Counted from the stretch's first letter, positions 8,161 to 17,500 are shown. The stretch: DNA of 64,000 nucleotides from Burkholderia sp. Bp8992 (GCF_003853705.1 NZ_QTQI01000008.1:62001-126000); one strand, 5' to 3'. Notes: a model not told the origin generated them from the letters alone. Numbers and translations are program-made.

Positions 8161-9950
8161 CAGCCGCCTCCCGCTTCCCGCCCGCGCCGCCCGCGCCGCC
8201 CGACGACGATCCGGACGCATCGCACCTGTTCATGTCGTCGCTGCCGCCCGACCGGCGCGAACGGCGCTTCGCGCTTGCGACCGTGCTCGTATCGGCCGTG
8301 ATCTTCGCCGCGCTCGCGCCGTTCGCGGGCATGCCGCTCGCGCCGGGCTGGGCGTTCATTCCCGTGTACCAGTCGGCGATCGTCGTCAACGACATGGTGA
8401 CGGCCGGCCTGCTGCTCGGCCAGTACGCGATCCTGCGCCAGAAGCCGCTGCTCGCGCTCGCGGGAGGCTACCTGTTCACAGGCTTCATGGCCGGCACGCA
8501 CATGCTGACCTTCCCCGGGCTGTTTGCGCCGCACGGCCTGCTCGGTGGCGGCGACCAGACCACCGCGTGGCTGTACCTGTTCTGGCACGGCGGCTTTCCG
8601 CTGGCGGTGTCCGCCTATGCGCTGCTGCGCGCGAAGACGCGCGCCCGCCCGATCCCGGCCCCGCAGCGCCGTGCGGCGATTCCGGTGGGGTTCTGCATCG
8701 CGTCGGCGGTCGCCGCGACGGCCGCGCTCGCGCTGCTCGCGACGGCCGGCCACGACCTGCTGCCGCGCATCATGAACGGCAACCGGATGACCGCGACGAT
8801 GACGAACGCGATCACGGTCGTCTGGGGGCTGAACCTGGTCGCACTGATGTTGATGTGGTGGCAGCGGCGCCGCCATTCCGTGCTCGACCTGTGGGTGATG
8901 ACGACGCTGGTCGCATGGCTGTTCGACATCGCGCTGTCGTCGATGCTGAACCACGGGCGCTACGATCTCGGCTTCTACGCGGGACGCGCGTACGGCCTCG
9001 TCGCATCCGGCGTCGTACTGTTCGCGATGCTGTTCGAGAACGGCCGGCTGCATGCGCAGACCGTGCGCGCACTGGCCGGCGCGCGCTACCAGCATCTGCT
9101 CGTCGTGCAGAAGAGCGCGCAGTTGAACGACGCGAACGAACGGCTCGAACAGCGCGTCGCTGCGCGCACCGCGCAACTGAGCGCGTCGAACCGCGACCTG
9201 CGGCGCGAAGTCGAGGAGCGCGTGCGCGCCGAGCGGGCGCTGCAGGCGTCTCGCGAGGAATTGCGCGAGATTGCCGCGATCAGTGCCAGCGCGCGCGAAG
9301 CCGAGCAGCGCCGCATCGCGCGCGAACTGCACGACGAACTCGCGCAGACGCTCGCGACGCTGAAGAACGATCTCGAATGGCTGATCGACCGCGTGCCGCA
9401 GGACGACGCGCAACTCGCGCGCAAGATCGCGGCGATGCATGTGCTCGCGCGCGGCGCGGTGGCCGCGACACGGCGCATCGCGTCCGACCTGCGCCCGCTG
9501 ATGCTGGACGACCTCGGCTTCGCCGCGGCGATGCAATGGCTCGTGGAGGATTTCCGGCACCGTCACGGAATTGCGTGCGCGCTGCACGTCGAGCCGCCCG
9601 AGCTGCAGCTCGACGAGCCGTATGCGACGGCTGTGTTCCGCATCGCGCAGGAAGCGCTCGCGAACGTCGCGCGGCATGCGGCCGCGTCGCACGCGGACGT
9701 CGAACTCGTGCACGGCGGCGATGTGATCGCACTGACGATCCGCGACGACGGCGCGGGATTCGATCCCGGCGTACCGCGCAAGTCGGGGTCGTTCGGGCTG
9801 GTGGGATTGCGTGAGCGCGCGTATCTGGTCGGCGGCACGCTGCGGATCGCGACAACGCTCGGCGAAGGCACGACGGTCGAGGTCGAGATTCCGCTGACGC
9901 ATGCGCCCGTGGCGGTCGCGCATGGGGCGGATGGGGGGGCGCCGAGATAG
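8157..9950 (+). CDS. Membrane sensor histidine kinase, NarX/DegS-type (HisKA_3), MASE-like sensor
   Basis: This 597-residue protein begins with a proline-rich cytoplasmic leader, then about eight transmembrane helices (residues about 40-300). These resemble a MASE4-type membrane sensor in the pattern of short loops and absence of a large periplasmic domain. A coiled coil follows (about 310-385: NERLEQRVAARTAQLSASNRDLRREVEERVRAERALQ). The HisKA_3 dimerisation helix carries His392 (RIARELHDELAQTL), and the C-terminal ATPase has its N box and G motif DDGAGFDPG, then GLVGLRERA. It is encoded in a four-base overlap with its response regulator. The signal is unknown; membrane-embedded sensors of this type often read lipid, redox or ion conditions, which is only a guess here. 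Confidence 0.9.
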   Translation: MTAASRFPPAPPAPPDDDPDASHLFMSSLPPDRRERRFALATVLVSAVIFAALAPFAGMPLAPGWAFIPVYQSAIVVNDMVTAGLLLGQYAILRQKPLLALAGGYLFTGFMAGTHMLTFPGLFAPHGLLGGGDQTTAWLYLFWHGGFPLAVSAYALLRAKTRARPIPAPQRRAAIPVGFCIASAVAATAALALLATAGHDLLPRIMNGNRMTATMTNAITVVWGLNLVALMLMWWQRRRHSVLDLWVMTTLVAWLFDIALSSMLNHGRYDLGFYAGRAYGLVASGVVLFAMLFENGRLHAQTVRALAGARYQHLLVVQKSAQLNDANERLEQRVAARTAQLSASNRDLRREVEERVRAERALQASREELREIAAISASAREAEQRRIARELHDELAQTLATLKNDLEWLIDRVPQDDAQLARKIAAMHVLARGAVAATRRIASDLRPLMLDDLGFAAAMQWLVEDFRHRHGIACALHVEPPELQLDEPYATAVFRIAQEALANVARHAAASHADVELVHGGDVIALTIRDDGAGFDPGVPRKSGSFGLVGLRERAYLVGGTLRIATTLGEGTTVEVEIPLTHAPVAVAHGADGGAPR

Positions 9951-9995
9951 AGCGGGGGAACCCCGCGGCAATGGAAAGCGCTGAACCGCGATGGC

Positions 9996-10187
9996 TTAGC
10001 CGGCAGCCTTTGTCGCACGTGCCACTTTCAACATGCGCTCGAGTTCCGCCTGAACGTCTGCCGCTTCGATATATTCACCGGTCCGCCGCGCCTCGTGGCG
10101 CGATGCCAAGCCGCGCGCCACGAATTCGCGCTGCACGCGTCGACGCGCAACGCCATCTCGAGACATATTCGCCATCGTCAATTTCAT
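9996..10187 (-). CDS. Short antitoxin-like protein, probably orphan or truncated
   Basis: This frame encodes 63 residues from ATG 10187, chosen because GGAG lies seven bases upstream; the longer reading to 10253 has no ribosome site. The C-terminal two thirds (VQREFVARGLASRHEARRTGEYIEAADVQAELERMLKVARA) has the ReARRTGxYxxADxVxAELxxML pattern I associate with small ParD-like antitoxin components. A DNA-binding N-terminus seems missing or very short. No toxin gene follows: only 45 bases remain before the histidine kinase stop. It may be a solitary antitoxin or the remnant of a decayed module. The family call is from memory of the pattern only. Confidence 0.5.
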   Translation of the reverse strand: MKLTMANMSRDGVARRRVQREFVARGLASRHEARRTGEYIEAADVQAELERMLKVARATKAAG

Positions 10188-10407
10188 TGCTCGCTCCATA
10201 CGTCGCATTTGCAACGCCTGGTAGCGCATCGCGCATGATACGCAGCGGTTCACCGACTGCGATTCATGTGCTGCCCGGCACTTCGCGCTGCCATCACCCG
10301 GCGCGACATCGTCCGTACCGGCCTTCCCACGACGCTACAATTCGTCGCGGGTCGCTACATCAGCCGTTTTATTGCACCGGCCGACCGGACTTCACCCCTT
10401 CGCCACG

Positions 10408-11085
10408 ATGAAAACCCTCCGCACCTACATCCTTTCTTTCTTCATCGCCGCAGTCGGCTGGCTGGCCGTATCGCTGCTGTGCTGGCCCGTCCTGCTCGCG
10501 CTGCAGGCGCTGACGACAGCCGTGTTCATTCCGCATCCTGCCGGCAGCTACATCGCGCTCGGGTTCGTGTCGACCGCGCGGCTCACGGATTTTCCGACCA
10601 ACTTCGTCGGCGCCTTTTCAGTGCCTTTCCTGAACGTGCCGATCGGATTCATTGCGATCGCCTGGTGGTTCGGCGTCGGCCTGATCGTACCGTCCGCATA
10701 CCAGCGCTACCGTACCAAGCCACGCGGCCGCGCATCGCGGGCCGTCGTGTGGCGTGCGGCCCGCTCGCTGCTGATCCTGACCACCGTGGTGCTCGTCGTC
10801 GCGACGCCGTTCCTGCGTCGCTACGAGATCGTGACACCGGATCATCTCTACGTGCGGCACCTGTTCGACTGGCACGAACGCGCGTATCCGCTTGCGTCGC
10901 TGAAGGAAATCCACGTGGACAATCCCGGCGGCAGCCGCAGCATCATCACGTGGGAATTCATCTTCGACGGCGACAACCGCTTCACGACGACCGCCCCCGA
11001 CATCCACGCGCTCAAGTACCTGCTGTCGAACACGCACGCGTCGGCCAACTTCAAGTTCGTCGGGAACCAGGTAATGAAGCGGTAA
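10408..11085 (+). CDS. Hypothetical inner-membrane protein
   Basis: This 225-residue protein starts at ATG 10408 (MKTLRTYILSF), which begins the first membrane helix; the upstream in-frame ATG at 10372 would add a polar leader. There are three or four hydrophobic segments at about 5-30, 60-90 and 125-145. A soluble C-terminal domain follows from residue about 147 (RYEIVTPDHLYVRHLFDWHERAYPLASLKEI, then a strand-rich region ending KFVGNQVMKR). The C-terminal part looks like a PH-like/YcxB-type membrane-associated domain, but I do not recognise a named family. It converges on the MFS gene with only 12 bases between them. Confidence 0.7.
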   Translation: MKTLRTYILSFFIAAVGWLAVSLLCWPVLLALQALTTAVFIPHPAGSYIALGFVSTARLTDFPTNFVGAFSVPFLNVPIGFIAIAWWFGVGLIVPSAYQRYRTKPRGRASRAVVWRAARSLLILTTVVLVVATPFLRRYEIVTPDHLYVRHLFDWHERAYPLASLKEIHVDNPGGSRSIITWEFIFDGDNRFTTTAPDIHALKYLLSNTHASANFKFVGNQVMKR

Positions 11086-11097
11086 CACCGCGCCCCA

Positions 11098-12408
11098 TCA
11101 CACCCGCGCCGCCACCATCGCCCGCTCCGACCGCGTCCACGCGACCAGCGCGCCGACGCCGAGCAGCGCAAGGCACACGATCGGCACGATCATCGGCCCG
11201 AACGCGGTGCCCGTCACCTTGCCCGCGAACGGCATCAGGTTCTGGCTGAAGAAGCCGCCCAGGTTGCCGATCGAGTTGATCGCCGCGACGCTTGCCGCCG
11301 CCCGTGCGCCGGTGAAATAGCGCGGCGGCATCGACCAGAAGCACGGATACAGCAGCGGGATGCATGCGCCGCCGAGCACGAGCGCGACGAAGCGCAGCGG
11401 CGTCGACGGCAGCACGAGGCTCAGCAGGAAGCCGAGTGCGCCGAGCGCCGCGACGATCGCGATCGTGCGCAGGATGCTCTTCGCGCGGCGCAGCTTCGCC
11501 GGCAGCCACACCAGCAGCACCACCGCGAGCGCCCACGGCAGCATGCTCAGGAAACCGTTCGTGCTGCTCGACACGCCGAACGACTTGACGAGCGTCGGCA
11601 GCCAGTACGTGACACCGTACAGCGACGTCGACATCAGCATGTAGGTCGCCGCGAACAGCATCACGCGCGGATCGAGCAGCGCCTTCCACGGCTGGCCGTG
11701 CTCGGCCTGCGCCGGCTTCTCGCGCTCCAGCGCGGCCGCGACGATCTCCTTCTCGCGTTCGTCGAGGAACGGCGCTTCGCGGAACGAAGCCGGCAGCACG
11801 CGGAACACGACGATTGCGACGATCACGGCCGGAATGCCCGTCGCCACGAACACCCACTGCCAGCCCGCGAGGCCCCACACGCCGTTCAGGCTCAGCAGCA
11901 CGCCGCCGACCAGCGAGCCGAGCATGTTCGCGAGCGCACTGCCGAGCGTGAAGATGCCGAGCACCTTCGCGCGGTAGCTCTGCGGAAACCACAGCGTCAG
12001 GTAGTAGATCACGCCCGGATAGAAGCCGGCCTCGGCGATGCCGAGCAGGAAACGCAGCGAGCAGAACGCCGGCATCGACGTCGTGAAGCCCATCAGCACC
12101 GTGATGAGGCCCCACGTCAGCATGATCCGCGCGAGCCACACGCGCGCGCCGTAGCGATGCAGCGCGAGCGTGCTCGGCACCTCGAACAGCAGGTAGCCGA
12201 TGAAGAACAGCGACGACGCGAGCCCGAACGCGGCCTCCGTCATCCCGAGGCTATGCACCATCTGCAGTTTCGCGAAACCGACGTTCTGCCGGTCGATGAA
12301 CGCGATCAGGAACATCACGACGAGGATGGGCAGCAAGCGCCGCGCCATCTTCGACATGATGCGCTGTTCTTCGGCGGACGCGGGGTCCAGGGTGTCGGTT
12401 GCGTTCAC
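11098..12408 (-). CDS. MFS transporter, anion:cation symporter (ACS) family
   Basis: This 436-residue protein has 12 predicted transmembrane helices. I start it at GTG 12408, with AAGGAG six bases upstream; a longer frame lacks such a site. Features fit the ACS family of organic-anion permeases (phthalate, glucarate, tartrate types): IDRQNVGFAKLQMVHSLGMTEAAFGLASSLFFIGYLLFEVPS, the loop LHRYGARVWLARIMLTWG, and RFLLGIAEAGFYPGVIYYLTLWFP. It probably imports a carboxylated substrate with protons. It lies directly downstream of a substrate-binding-protein gene on the same strand, 112 bases away, so the two may share a substrate. The substrate is not determinable from sequence. Confidence 0.88.
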   Translation of the reverse strand: MNATDTLDPASAEEQRIMSKMARRLLPILVVMFLIAFIDRQNVGFAKLQMVHSLGMTEAAFGLASSLFFIGYLLFEVPSTLALHRYGARVWLARIMLTWGLITVLMGFTTSMPAFCSLRFLLGIAEAGFYPGVIYYLTLWFPQSYRAKVLGIFTLGSALANMLGSLVGGVLLSLNGVWGLAGWQWVFVATGIPAVIVAIVVFRVLPASFREAPFLDEREKEIVAAALEREKPAQAEHGQPWKALLDPRVMLFAATYMLMSTSLYGVTYWLPTLVKSFGVSSSTNGFLSMLPWALAVVLLVWLPAKLRRAKSILRTIAIVAALGALGFLLSLVLPSTPLRFVALVLGGACIPLLYPCFWSMPPRYFTGARAAASVAAINSIGNLGGFFSQNLMPFAGKVTGTAFGPMIVPIVCLALLGVGALVAWTRSERAMVAARV

Positions 12409-12520
12409 TTCAGGCTCCTTGCGTGAATCGGTTGCGTATCGGTTGCATATCGGTTGAATCGGCGCCGCGCGCAGCACACACGCGGGCGCGGGGTGTCTCG
12501 ATGAATGGACGCGGCGGCGT

Positions 12521-13537
12521 TCAGCCCGACCGGTAGTCGTCGAGCATCGGCGCGAACATCTCGTGCCACGCGCGCGGTTTCGCCTTGATCGTGCCGGCGA
12601 GGTACAGGAATTCGACGTAGTCCATCAGCTGGTTCGGCAGCACCGAGAAGCGCGTGTCGGGTGCGGCGAGCATCCGCATCACGTCGTCGTGCGACACGCC
12701 GACGCCCGACGACGCCGCATACAGCGCGGCCGCCGCACGCGGGTCCTGCGCGATCAGGCGGTTCGCTTCGTCGAGCGCGCCGAGAAACGCGACGGCGAGC
12801 GCGGGCTCCGTATCGACGAGCCGCTTCGGCGCGAACACGACGTCGAGCGTCAGCGGGCCGAGCACGTCGACCGAGCTCACCACGCGGTGTATGCCCGGCT
12901 GCCGCAACTCGAGCGTCGAGAACGGCGGCGACGTGAAGTGCGCGGTGACGCCGTTCTCGCGACGGATCAGCGCCTGCATCGCCTGCGGATGCGGCAGGTT
13001 CACGGTGATCGAATCGAGCTGCGCGAAATGCGTCGGGCCGAGCTGCCGGCTCGCGACCATCTGCAGCACGACGGCCGACAGCGACGTGCGGATGCCCGGC
13101 ACCGCGATCCGGTCGGACGGCGTGAAGTCGCGCAGCGACGCGAGGCCCGCGCGGTTCGCGTTCAGCGACAGCGACGTGGTCGACAGCCCGCTGATGCCGA
13201 TCACCTCGACGTTCGGAATGCCGCGCGCCCGTGCCCACAGCTCGATGAAACCCGGTGCGCCGGCGCCCGCGAAATCGAGCGTGCCGGCCATCATCGCGTC
13301 GTTGACGGAGTTGCCGCCGTCGAGCAGCACCCAGTCGACCGCGACGTCGCGCACGCCATGACGTGCCGCGTGCCGTTCGAACAGCCGCTGCTTCTCCATC
13401 ACGAGCAGCGGCAGGTACAGCACGCCATAGCCTTTGGAAATCCGGACCGTGCGAGGCTTCGCCCGCACGAGCGACGGCACCGCGAACGCGCCGAGCCCGG
13501 CGGCGATCAGTGCGCGGCGGCGCGGCAGCGTCGTCAT
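12521..13537 (-). CDS. NitT/TauT-type ABC substrate-binding protein, apparently without its ABC partners
   Basis: This 338-residue protein starts with an RRRALIAAGLGAFAVPSLVRA leader, a twin-arginine-like signal. The mature part follows the SsuA/NMT1-like binding-protein pattern: KGYGVLYLPLLVMEKQRLFE, LLDGGNSVNDAMMAGTLDFAGAGAPGFIELWARA, then AHFTSPPFSTLEL. Relatives bind sulfonates, taurine, nitrate or pyrimidine precursors for an ABC importer. No ATPase or permease of that type lies on either side; the downstream neighbour is an MFS carrier, and the divergent neighbour is a two-component system. It could feed a distant ABC transporter or act as a sensor input for the TctD/TctE-like pair, as some tricarboxylate-binding proteins do. 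The latter is inference. Confidence 0.83.
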   Translation of the reverse strand: MTTLPRRRALIAAGLGAFAVPSLVRAKPRTVRISKGYGVLYLPLLVMEKQRLFERHAARHGVRDVAVDWVLLDGGNSVNDAMMAGTLDFAGAGAPGFIELWARARGIPNVEVIGISGLSTTSLSLNANRAGLASLRDFTPSDRIAVPGIRTSLSAVVLQMVASRQLGPTHFAQLDSITVNLPHPQAMQALIRRENGVTAHFTSPPFSTLELRQPGIHRVVSSVDVLGPLTLDVVFAPKRLVDTEPALAVAFLGALDEANRLIAQDPRAAAALYAASSGVGVSHDDVMRMLAAPDTRFSVLPNQLMDYVEFLYLAGTIKAKPRAWHEMFAPMLDDYRSG

Positions 13538-13775
13538 GCGCGTGCTGCCATGCGACGGACGGAAAACGGCCCCGCGAAGGCTGCCGTCGCGCCGCGTCGC
13601 GCGTTCGTCGCGCCCGTGACATGCTGCATGTTGCCGTCTCCTTGAATAATTCTGGTATTAATGCCGTCCTTGCCTGCTGCTTCCGGCTCGACACAGGTTA
13701 TCGACCGAGTCTGAGAAAATGCTGACATCCCGCCCTCGGGAAAACCCCTAACCCACCTACCTGCAAAACGGCACC

Positions 13776-14441
13776 ATGCGCATTCTCGTCGTGGAGGACG
13801 ATGCCGAAATCGGCGCGGCGATCCGCAGCCGCCTGGCGCGGCTCGGCCACGCGGTCGACCTCGAAGCCGACGGCGCGACCGCGCACGGGCTGCTGCGCGT
13901 CGAGCGCTTCGACCTCGTCGTGCTCGACGCGAACCTGCCCGGCATGGACGGCTTCACGGTATTGCGCCACCTGCGCGCGTCGGGCAGCACGACGCCCGTG
14001 CTGCTCGTCACCGCGCGCTCGGCGATCGACGACCGCGTGAGCGGCCTCGGCCTCGGCGCCGACGACTATCTCGTGAAGCCGTTCGACTATCGCGAGCTCG
14101 ACGCCCGTGTGCAGGCGCTCCTGCGCCGCAACAGCGGCCATGCGAACGACGTGCTGACGCTCGGCGGCCTCGTGATCGACCGCAGCAGCCGCCTCGCGGA
14201 ACTCGACGGGCAGCCGCTGTCGCTGTCGCGCCAGGAGTTCGCGCTGCTCGAGATCCTCGCGAGCCGGCCGCAGCGGATCTTCTCGAAGGACGAGCTGCTG
14301 AACCAGCTGTTCAGCTTCGGCAACGAGCCGACCACGAACGCGGTCGAACAGTACGTGACGCGCGTGCGCAGGAAGCTGCAGGGCAGCTCGGTCGAGATCC
14401 GCACCGCACGCGGGATGGGGTATCAGATTGCCGCGCATTGA
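13776..14441 (+). CDS. OmpR/TctD-family response regulator
   Basis: This 221-residue regulator has a receiver domain with EDD at 7-9, Asp51 in VVLDANLPGMDG, Thr in LLVTARS and Lys in DYLVKPFDYREL. A winged-helix domain lies at about 125-220, with LSLSRQEFALLEILASRPQRIFSKDELLNQLF and a recognition segment TNAVEQYVTRVRRKLQ. It is close to TctD/QseB regulators. It overlaps the downstream kinase gene by 14 bases and is divergent from the substrate-binding-protein gene across 238 bases. That layout suggests the pair may control the binding protein and MFS gene. Confidence 0.93.
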   Translation: MRILVVEDDAEIGAAIRSRLARLGHAVDLEADGATAHGLLRVERFDLVVLDANLPGMDGFTVLRHLRASGSTTPVLLVTARSAIDDRVSGLGLGADDYLVKPFDYRELDARVQALLRRNSGHANDVLTLGGLVIDRSSRLAELDGQPLSLSRQEFALLEILASRPQRIFSKDELLNQLFSFGNEPTTNAVEQYVTRVRRKLQGSSVEIRTARGMGYQIAAH

Positions 14442-15849
14442 CTGGTTTCCGAAGACGCTGTTCGGGCGCACGCTGCTCCTGGTCGCGCTCGTCGTCGCAA
14501 GCGGCGCGCTCGCGCTTGCGGTGATCGCGCGCTACTACGCGGGTGTCGCAGCCGAACGCGCATACGACCAGCTGCTTGCAGGCGCATCGATCCAGGTCGC
14601 GGAAAACCTCTACGTGCAGGGCGGCGTGCTTGCGCTGAATCCGCCGGTGGCCGCACTGTCGACGCTGTCGCGCTACGACCTCGTCTACTACAAGGTCGTC
14701 GATTCGCGCGGCATCGTCGTGGCCGGCTACAACGATCTCGCGAGCCCCGCGACGCTCGCCGCCGCGAAACAGGGCCCGGCGTTCGCGAATGGCGTCTACC
14801 AGGGGCACCGGATCCGCACCGCGACCATCGCCCGCTACATGCCCGAGGAAAGCACGCCGGGCTGGGCGCTCGTGACGGTCGCGCAAACCACCAACGCGCG
14901 CCAGCAGCTCACGAACGACATGAGCTTCAAGGTGTGGACGCTGATCCTGCTGATGAGCGTGCTCGCGATCGGCGCAAGCGGCCTCGCGATCCGGCGCGGG
15001 CTGCGCCCGCTCGCGCAGATCGGCACGATCATCGCCGCGCGCGACCCGGCCGACCTGCGGCCGGTGGCCGTCGATACGCCGAGCGAGATCGACGCGATCA
15101 TCGGCTCGATCAACGGATTGATGCACCGCCTCGCCGAACGCATCAACGCGATGCAGCGCTTCATCGCCGACGCCGCGCATCAGATGCGCACGCCGCTCGC
15201 GCGGCTCGACGCGCAGATCGAGCTGCTCGACGGCGAATCCGATCCCGCGCGTCACGCGGCGCGGCTCGATGCGCTGCGCGCGACGTCCTCGGATGTCGGG
15301 CGGCTCACCGGCCAGCTGCTCAATCACGCGATGGTGATTCATCGTACCGAGGCCGTGCCGCTGCAACCCGTCGAACTGGTCGCGCTCGCCAAAGAGGTGC
15401 TCGGCCGCACGATTCCGCTCGCGGGCGAGCGCGATGTCGCCGTTGCGTTCGCGAGCGATGCGCCGCTGGCGTGGATCGACGGCGACGCGATCAGCCTGCA
15501 GGAAGCGTTGTCGAACGTGTTGCACAACGCGCTGCTGCACGGTCACGCGGACGACATCGTCGTGTCGGTCGCGACCACGGGCAACGTCGACGGCGCGGTC
15601 ACGCTGACCGTGACCGACAACGGCCGCGGGATACCGCGCGAGCATTGGGACGCGGCACTGCAACCGTTCGTGCGGATCGCGCCGGACGGCAGCGAGCGGC
15701 GCACGGGGTCGGGCCTCGGGCTCGCGATCGTGCAGGAAGTGATGAAGGCGCACGGCGGGCGCGTCGGGTTTGCGTTTCCCGATGCGGGCGGGTTCGCAGT
15801 GGTGCTGACGTTTCCGCGGGCAGCGGGGACGCACGCAAGCGACGCGTGA
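14428..15849 (+). CDS. TctE/QseC-like sensor histidine kinase
   Basis: This 473-residue kinase begins with TTG at 14428, inside the response regulator gene; the N-terminus MPRIDWFPKTLFGRTLLLVALVVASGALAL fits the TctE family. It has two membrane helices (about 13-33 and 168-188) flanking a periplasmic domain of about 130 residues of the 2CSK type. An S-helix follows, then HisKA with His251 in FIADAAHQMRTPLARL. The ATPase has NVLHNALLHG, DNGRGIPREHW and GSGLGLAIVQEV. TctE kinases sense tricarboxylates, often with a binding protein; the ligand here is unknown. The gene ends convergently with the ABC ATPase gene at 15871. Confidence 0.92.
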   Translation: MPRIDWFPKTLFGRTLLLVALVVASGALALAVIARYYAGVAAERAYDQLLAGASIQVAENLYVQGGVLALNPPVAALSTLSRYDLVYYKVVDSRGIVVAGYNDLASPATLAAAKQGPAFANGVYQGHRIRTATIARYMPEESTPGWALVTVAQTTNARQQLTNDMSFKVWTLILLMSVLAIGASGLAIRRGLRPLAQIGTIIAARDPADLRPVAVDTPSEIDAIIGSINGLMHRLAERINAMQRFIADAAHQMRTPLARLDAQIELLDGESDPARHAARLDALRATSSDVGRLTGQLLNHAMVIHRTEAVPLQPVELVALAKEVLGRTIPLAGERDVAVAFASDAPLAWIDGDAISLQEALSNVLHNALLHGHADDIVVSVATTGNVDGAVTLTVTDNGRGIPREHWDAALQPFVRIAPDGSERRTGSGLGLAIVQEVMKAHGGRVGFAFPDAGGFAVVLTFPRAAGTHASDA

Positions 15850-15870
15850 GTCGACCCGTGCGCGGCAATG

Positions 15871-16635
15871 CTACGCCGCGACGGCCTCCCCGCCCAGATA
15901 CGCATCGCGCACGCGCTCGTCGTCGAGCAGTGCCTTTGCGGGCCCTTCGAGTACGACGCGGCCCGTCTGCAGCACGTACCCGTAATGCGCGATCTCGAGC
16001 GCGAGGCTCGCGTTCTGCTCGACCATGAACACCGTCACGCCCTGCTGGTTGATCGTGCCGATCAGTTCGAGCACCTTGTCGACGTAGAGCGGCGACAACC
16101 CCATCGTCGGCTCGTCCATGCAGATCAGCTTCGGCCGCGCCATCAACGCACGCGCCATCGCGAGCATCTGCTGCTCGCCGCCCGACAGCGTGCCCGCACG
16201 CTGCGTCAATCGTTCGCGTACACGCGGAAACAGGTCGAGCACACGCTCGTAGTCGTCGGCCACGGCCGTGCGGTCGCCGCGCGTGTACGCGCCCATCAGC
16301 AGGTTCTCGCGCACGCTCATGTCGCCGAACAGCCGCCGCGCCTCGGGCACGGCCGCGATCCCGCGCCGCACGCGCTGCGGCGTCGCGAGCGCCGTCACGT
16401 CGGCGCCGTCGAAACGCACGACGCCGCGCTTCGGCCGCATCAGCCCGAGGATCAGCTTCATCGTCGTCGACTTGCCGCTCGCGTTGCCGCCGAGCAGGCT
16501 GACGATCTGCCCGCGGCCCACTTCGAAGTTCACGTCGAAATGCACCTGCACGGGCCCGTAGAACGTGTCGAGGTGTTCGAGTTTCAGCAGCGCGTCGGTC
16601 ATCGTCGTATCGGGTCCGGTGGAAAGCGCGGTCAT
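15871..16635 (-). CDS. livF: Branched-chain-type ABC transporter ATPase (LivF)
   Basis: This 254-residue protein has the complete ABC ATPase motif set: Walker A GGNASGKST, Q-loop region, signature LSGGEQQ, Walker B LICMDEPTMGLSP and switch His region MVEQN. LivF-type hallmarks are AAVPEARRLFGDMSVRENLLMGAY and the C-terminal VLEGPAKALLDDERVRDAYLG. Its ATG overlaps the LivG stop in ATGA at 16632-16635. The first dozen residues (TALSTGPDTT) precede the usual family start, so an internal ATG at residue 12 is an alternative. With LivG it powers import of a branched-chain amino acid or another small polar solute in this family. Confidence 0.92.
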   Translation of the reverse strand: MTALSTGPDTTMTDALLKLEHLDTFYGPVQVHFDVNFEVGRGQIVSLLGGNASGKSTTMKLILGLMRPKRGVVRFDGADVTALATPQRVRRGIAAVPEARRLFGDMSVRENLLMGAYTRGDRTAVADDYERVLDLFPRVRERLTQRAGTLSGGEQQMLAMARALMARPKLICMDEPTMGLSPLYVDKVLELIGTINQQGVTVFMVEQNASLALEIAHYGYVLQTGRVVLEGPAKALLDDERVRDAYLGGEAVAA

Positions 16636-17489
16636 GCGGCCGCCTGCGCGGTGCGGTCGGCCGGTGCGCCGCCCGCATGGCGGCGGCCAAGATAGGCTTC
16701 GATCACGCGCGGATCGTGCCGCACGTCGCGCGGCGCGCCTTCGGCGATCTTCACGCCGTTGTCGAGCACCATCACGCGGTCGGACACGCGCATCACGAGT
16801 TCGAGCTTGTGCTCGATCAGCAGGATCGTCAGGCCACGCGCCTTCAGCGACTGGATCAGTTGCAGCATCTCGGCCGTCTCCGTCTCGTTCATCCCGGCCG
16901 TCGGCTCGTCGAGCAGCAGCAGGCGCGGATGCAGCGCGAGCGCGCGGCCGATCTCCACGCGCCGCCGGTTCGCATACGACAGGCTGTGCGCAGGATGGTC
17001 GATGCGCGGCGTGAGCCGTTCGCCGAACCCGGCGACGATCGCGCGCGCCTCCTCGCGCAACGCGGCTTCCTCGCGGCGCACCGACGCGGGCCGCACGAGC
17101 GCGCGCAGCACCTCGGCCGCCGCGCCGAGCGCGGGCCAGCCCGGCCGCGCCGCGCGCAGCCTGGCATGCGCGCCGATCAGCACGTTGTCGAGCACGCTCA
17201 GGTTGCCGAACACGCGGCCGTGCTGGAACGTGCGCGCGATGCCGAGCGCCGCGAGGCGCTCGGGCGCCGTGCCCGTGATGTCGCGGCCGTCGAACGTCAC
17301 GCGGCCGGTGTCGGGCCGGTCCGCGCCCGCGATCAGGTTGAACAGCGTCGACTTGCCCGCGCCGTTCGGGCCGATCACGCTCAGCAGCTCGCCGTCGCCG
17401 AGCGTCAGGCTCGCGCCGTCGAGCGCGGTCACGCCGTCGAAGCGGCGCGTCAGGCCCTGCACGTCGAGCAAGGGTCGGGGGGTGGTCAT
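16632..17489 (-). CDS. livG: Branched-chain-type ABC transporter ATPase (LivG)
   Basis: This 285-residue ATPase starts at ATG 17489, behind AGGAGGAATGCG, a strong ribosome site. Motifs are Walker A GPNGAGKST, ALGIARTFQHGRVFGNLSVLDNVLIGAH, signature region LSYANRRRVEIGRAL (a degenerate LSYG-type signature usual for LivG), Walker B LLLLDEPTAGMNETET, and IEHKLELVMRVSDRVMVLDNGVKIAEG. It lies 11 bases downstream of the fused permease gene and overlaps livF by four bases, so the four transporter genes form one operon. A much longer frame in the same register runs through the permease gene; it is a high-GC shadow. Confidence 0.92.
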   Translation of the reverse strand: MTTPRPLLDVQGLTRRFDGVTALDGASLTLGDGELLSVIGPNGAGKSTLFNLIAGADRPDTGRVTFDGRDITGTAPERLAALGIARTFQHGRVFGNLSVLDNVLIGAHARLRAARPGWPALGAAAEVLRALVRPASVRREEAALREEARAIVAGFGERLTPRIDHPAHSLSYANRRRVEIGRALALHPRLLLLDEPTAGMNETETAEMLQLIQSLKARGLTILLIEHKLELVMRVSDRVMVLDNGVKIAEGAPRDVRHDPRVIEAYLGRRHAGGAPADRTAQAAA

Positions 17490-17500
17490 CGCATTCCTCC

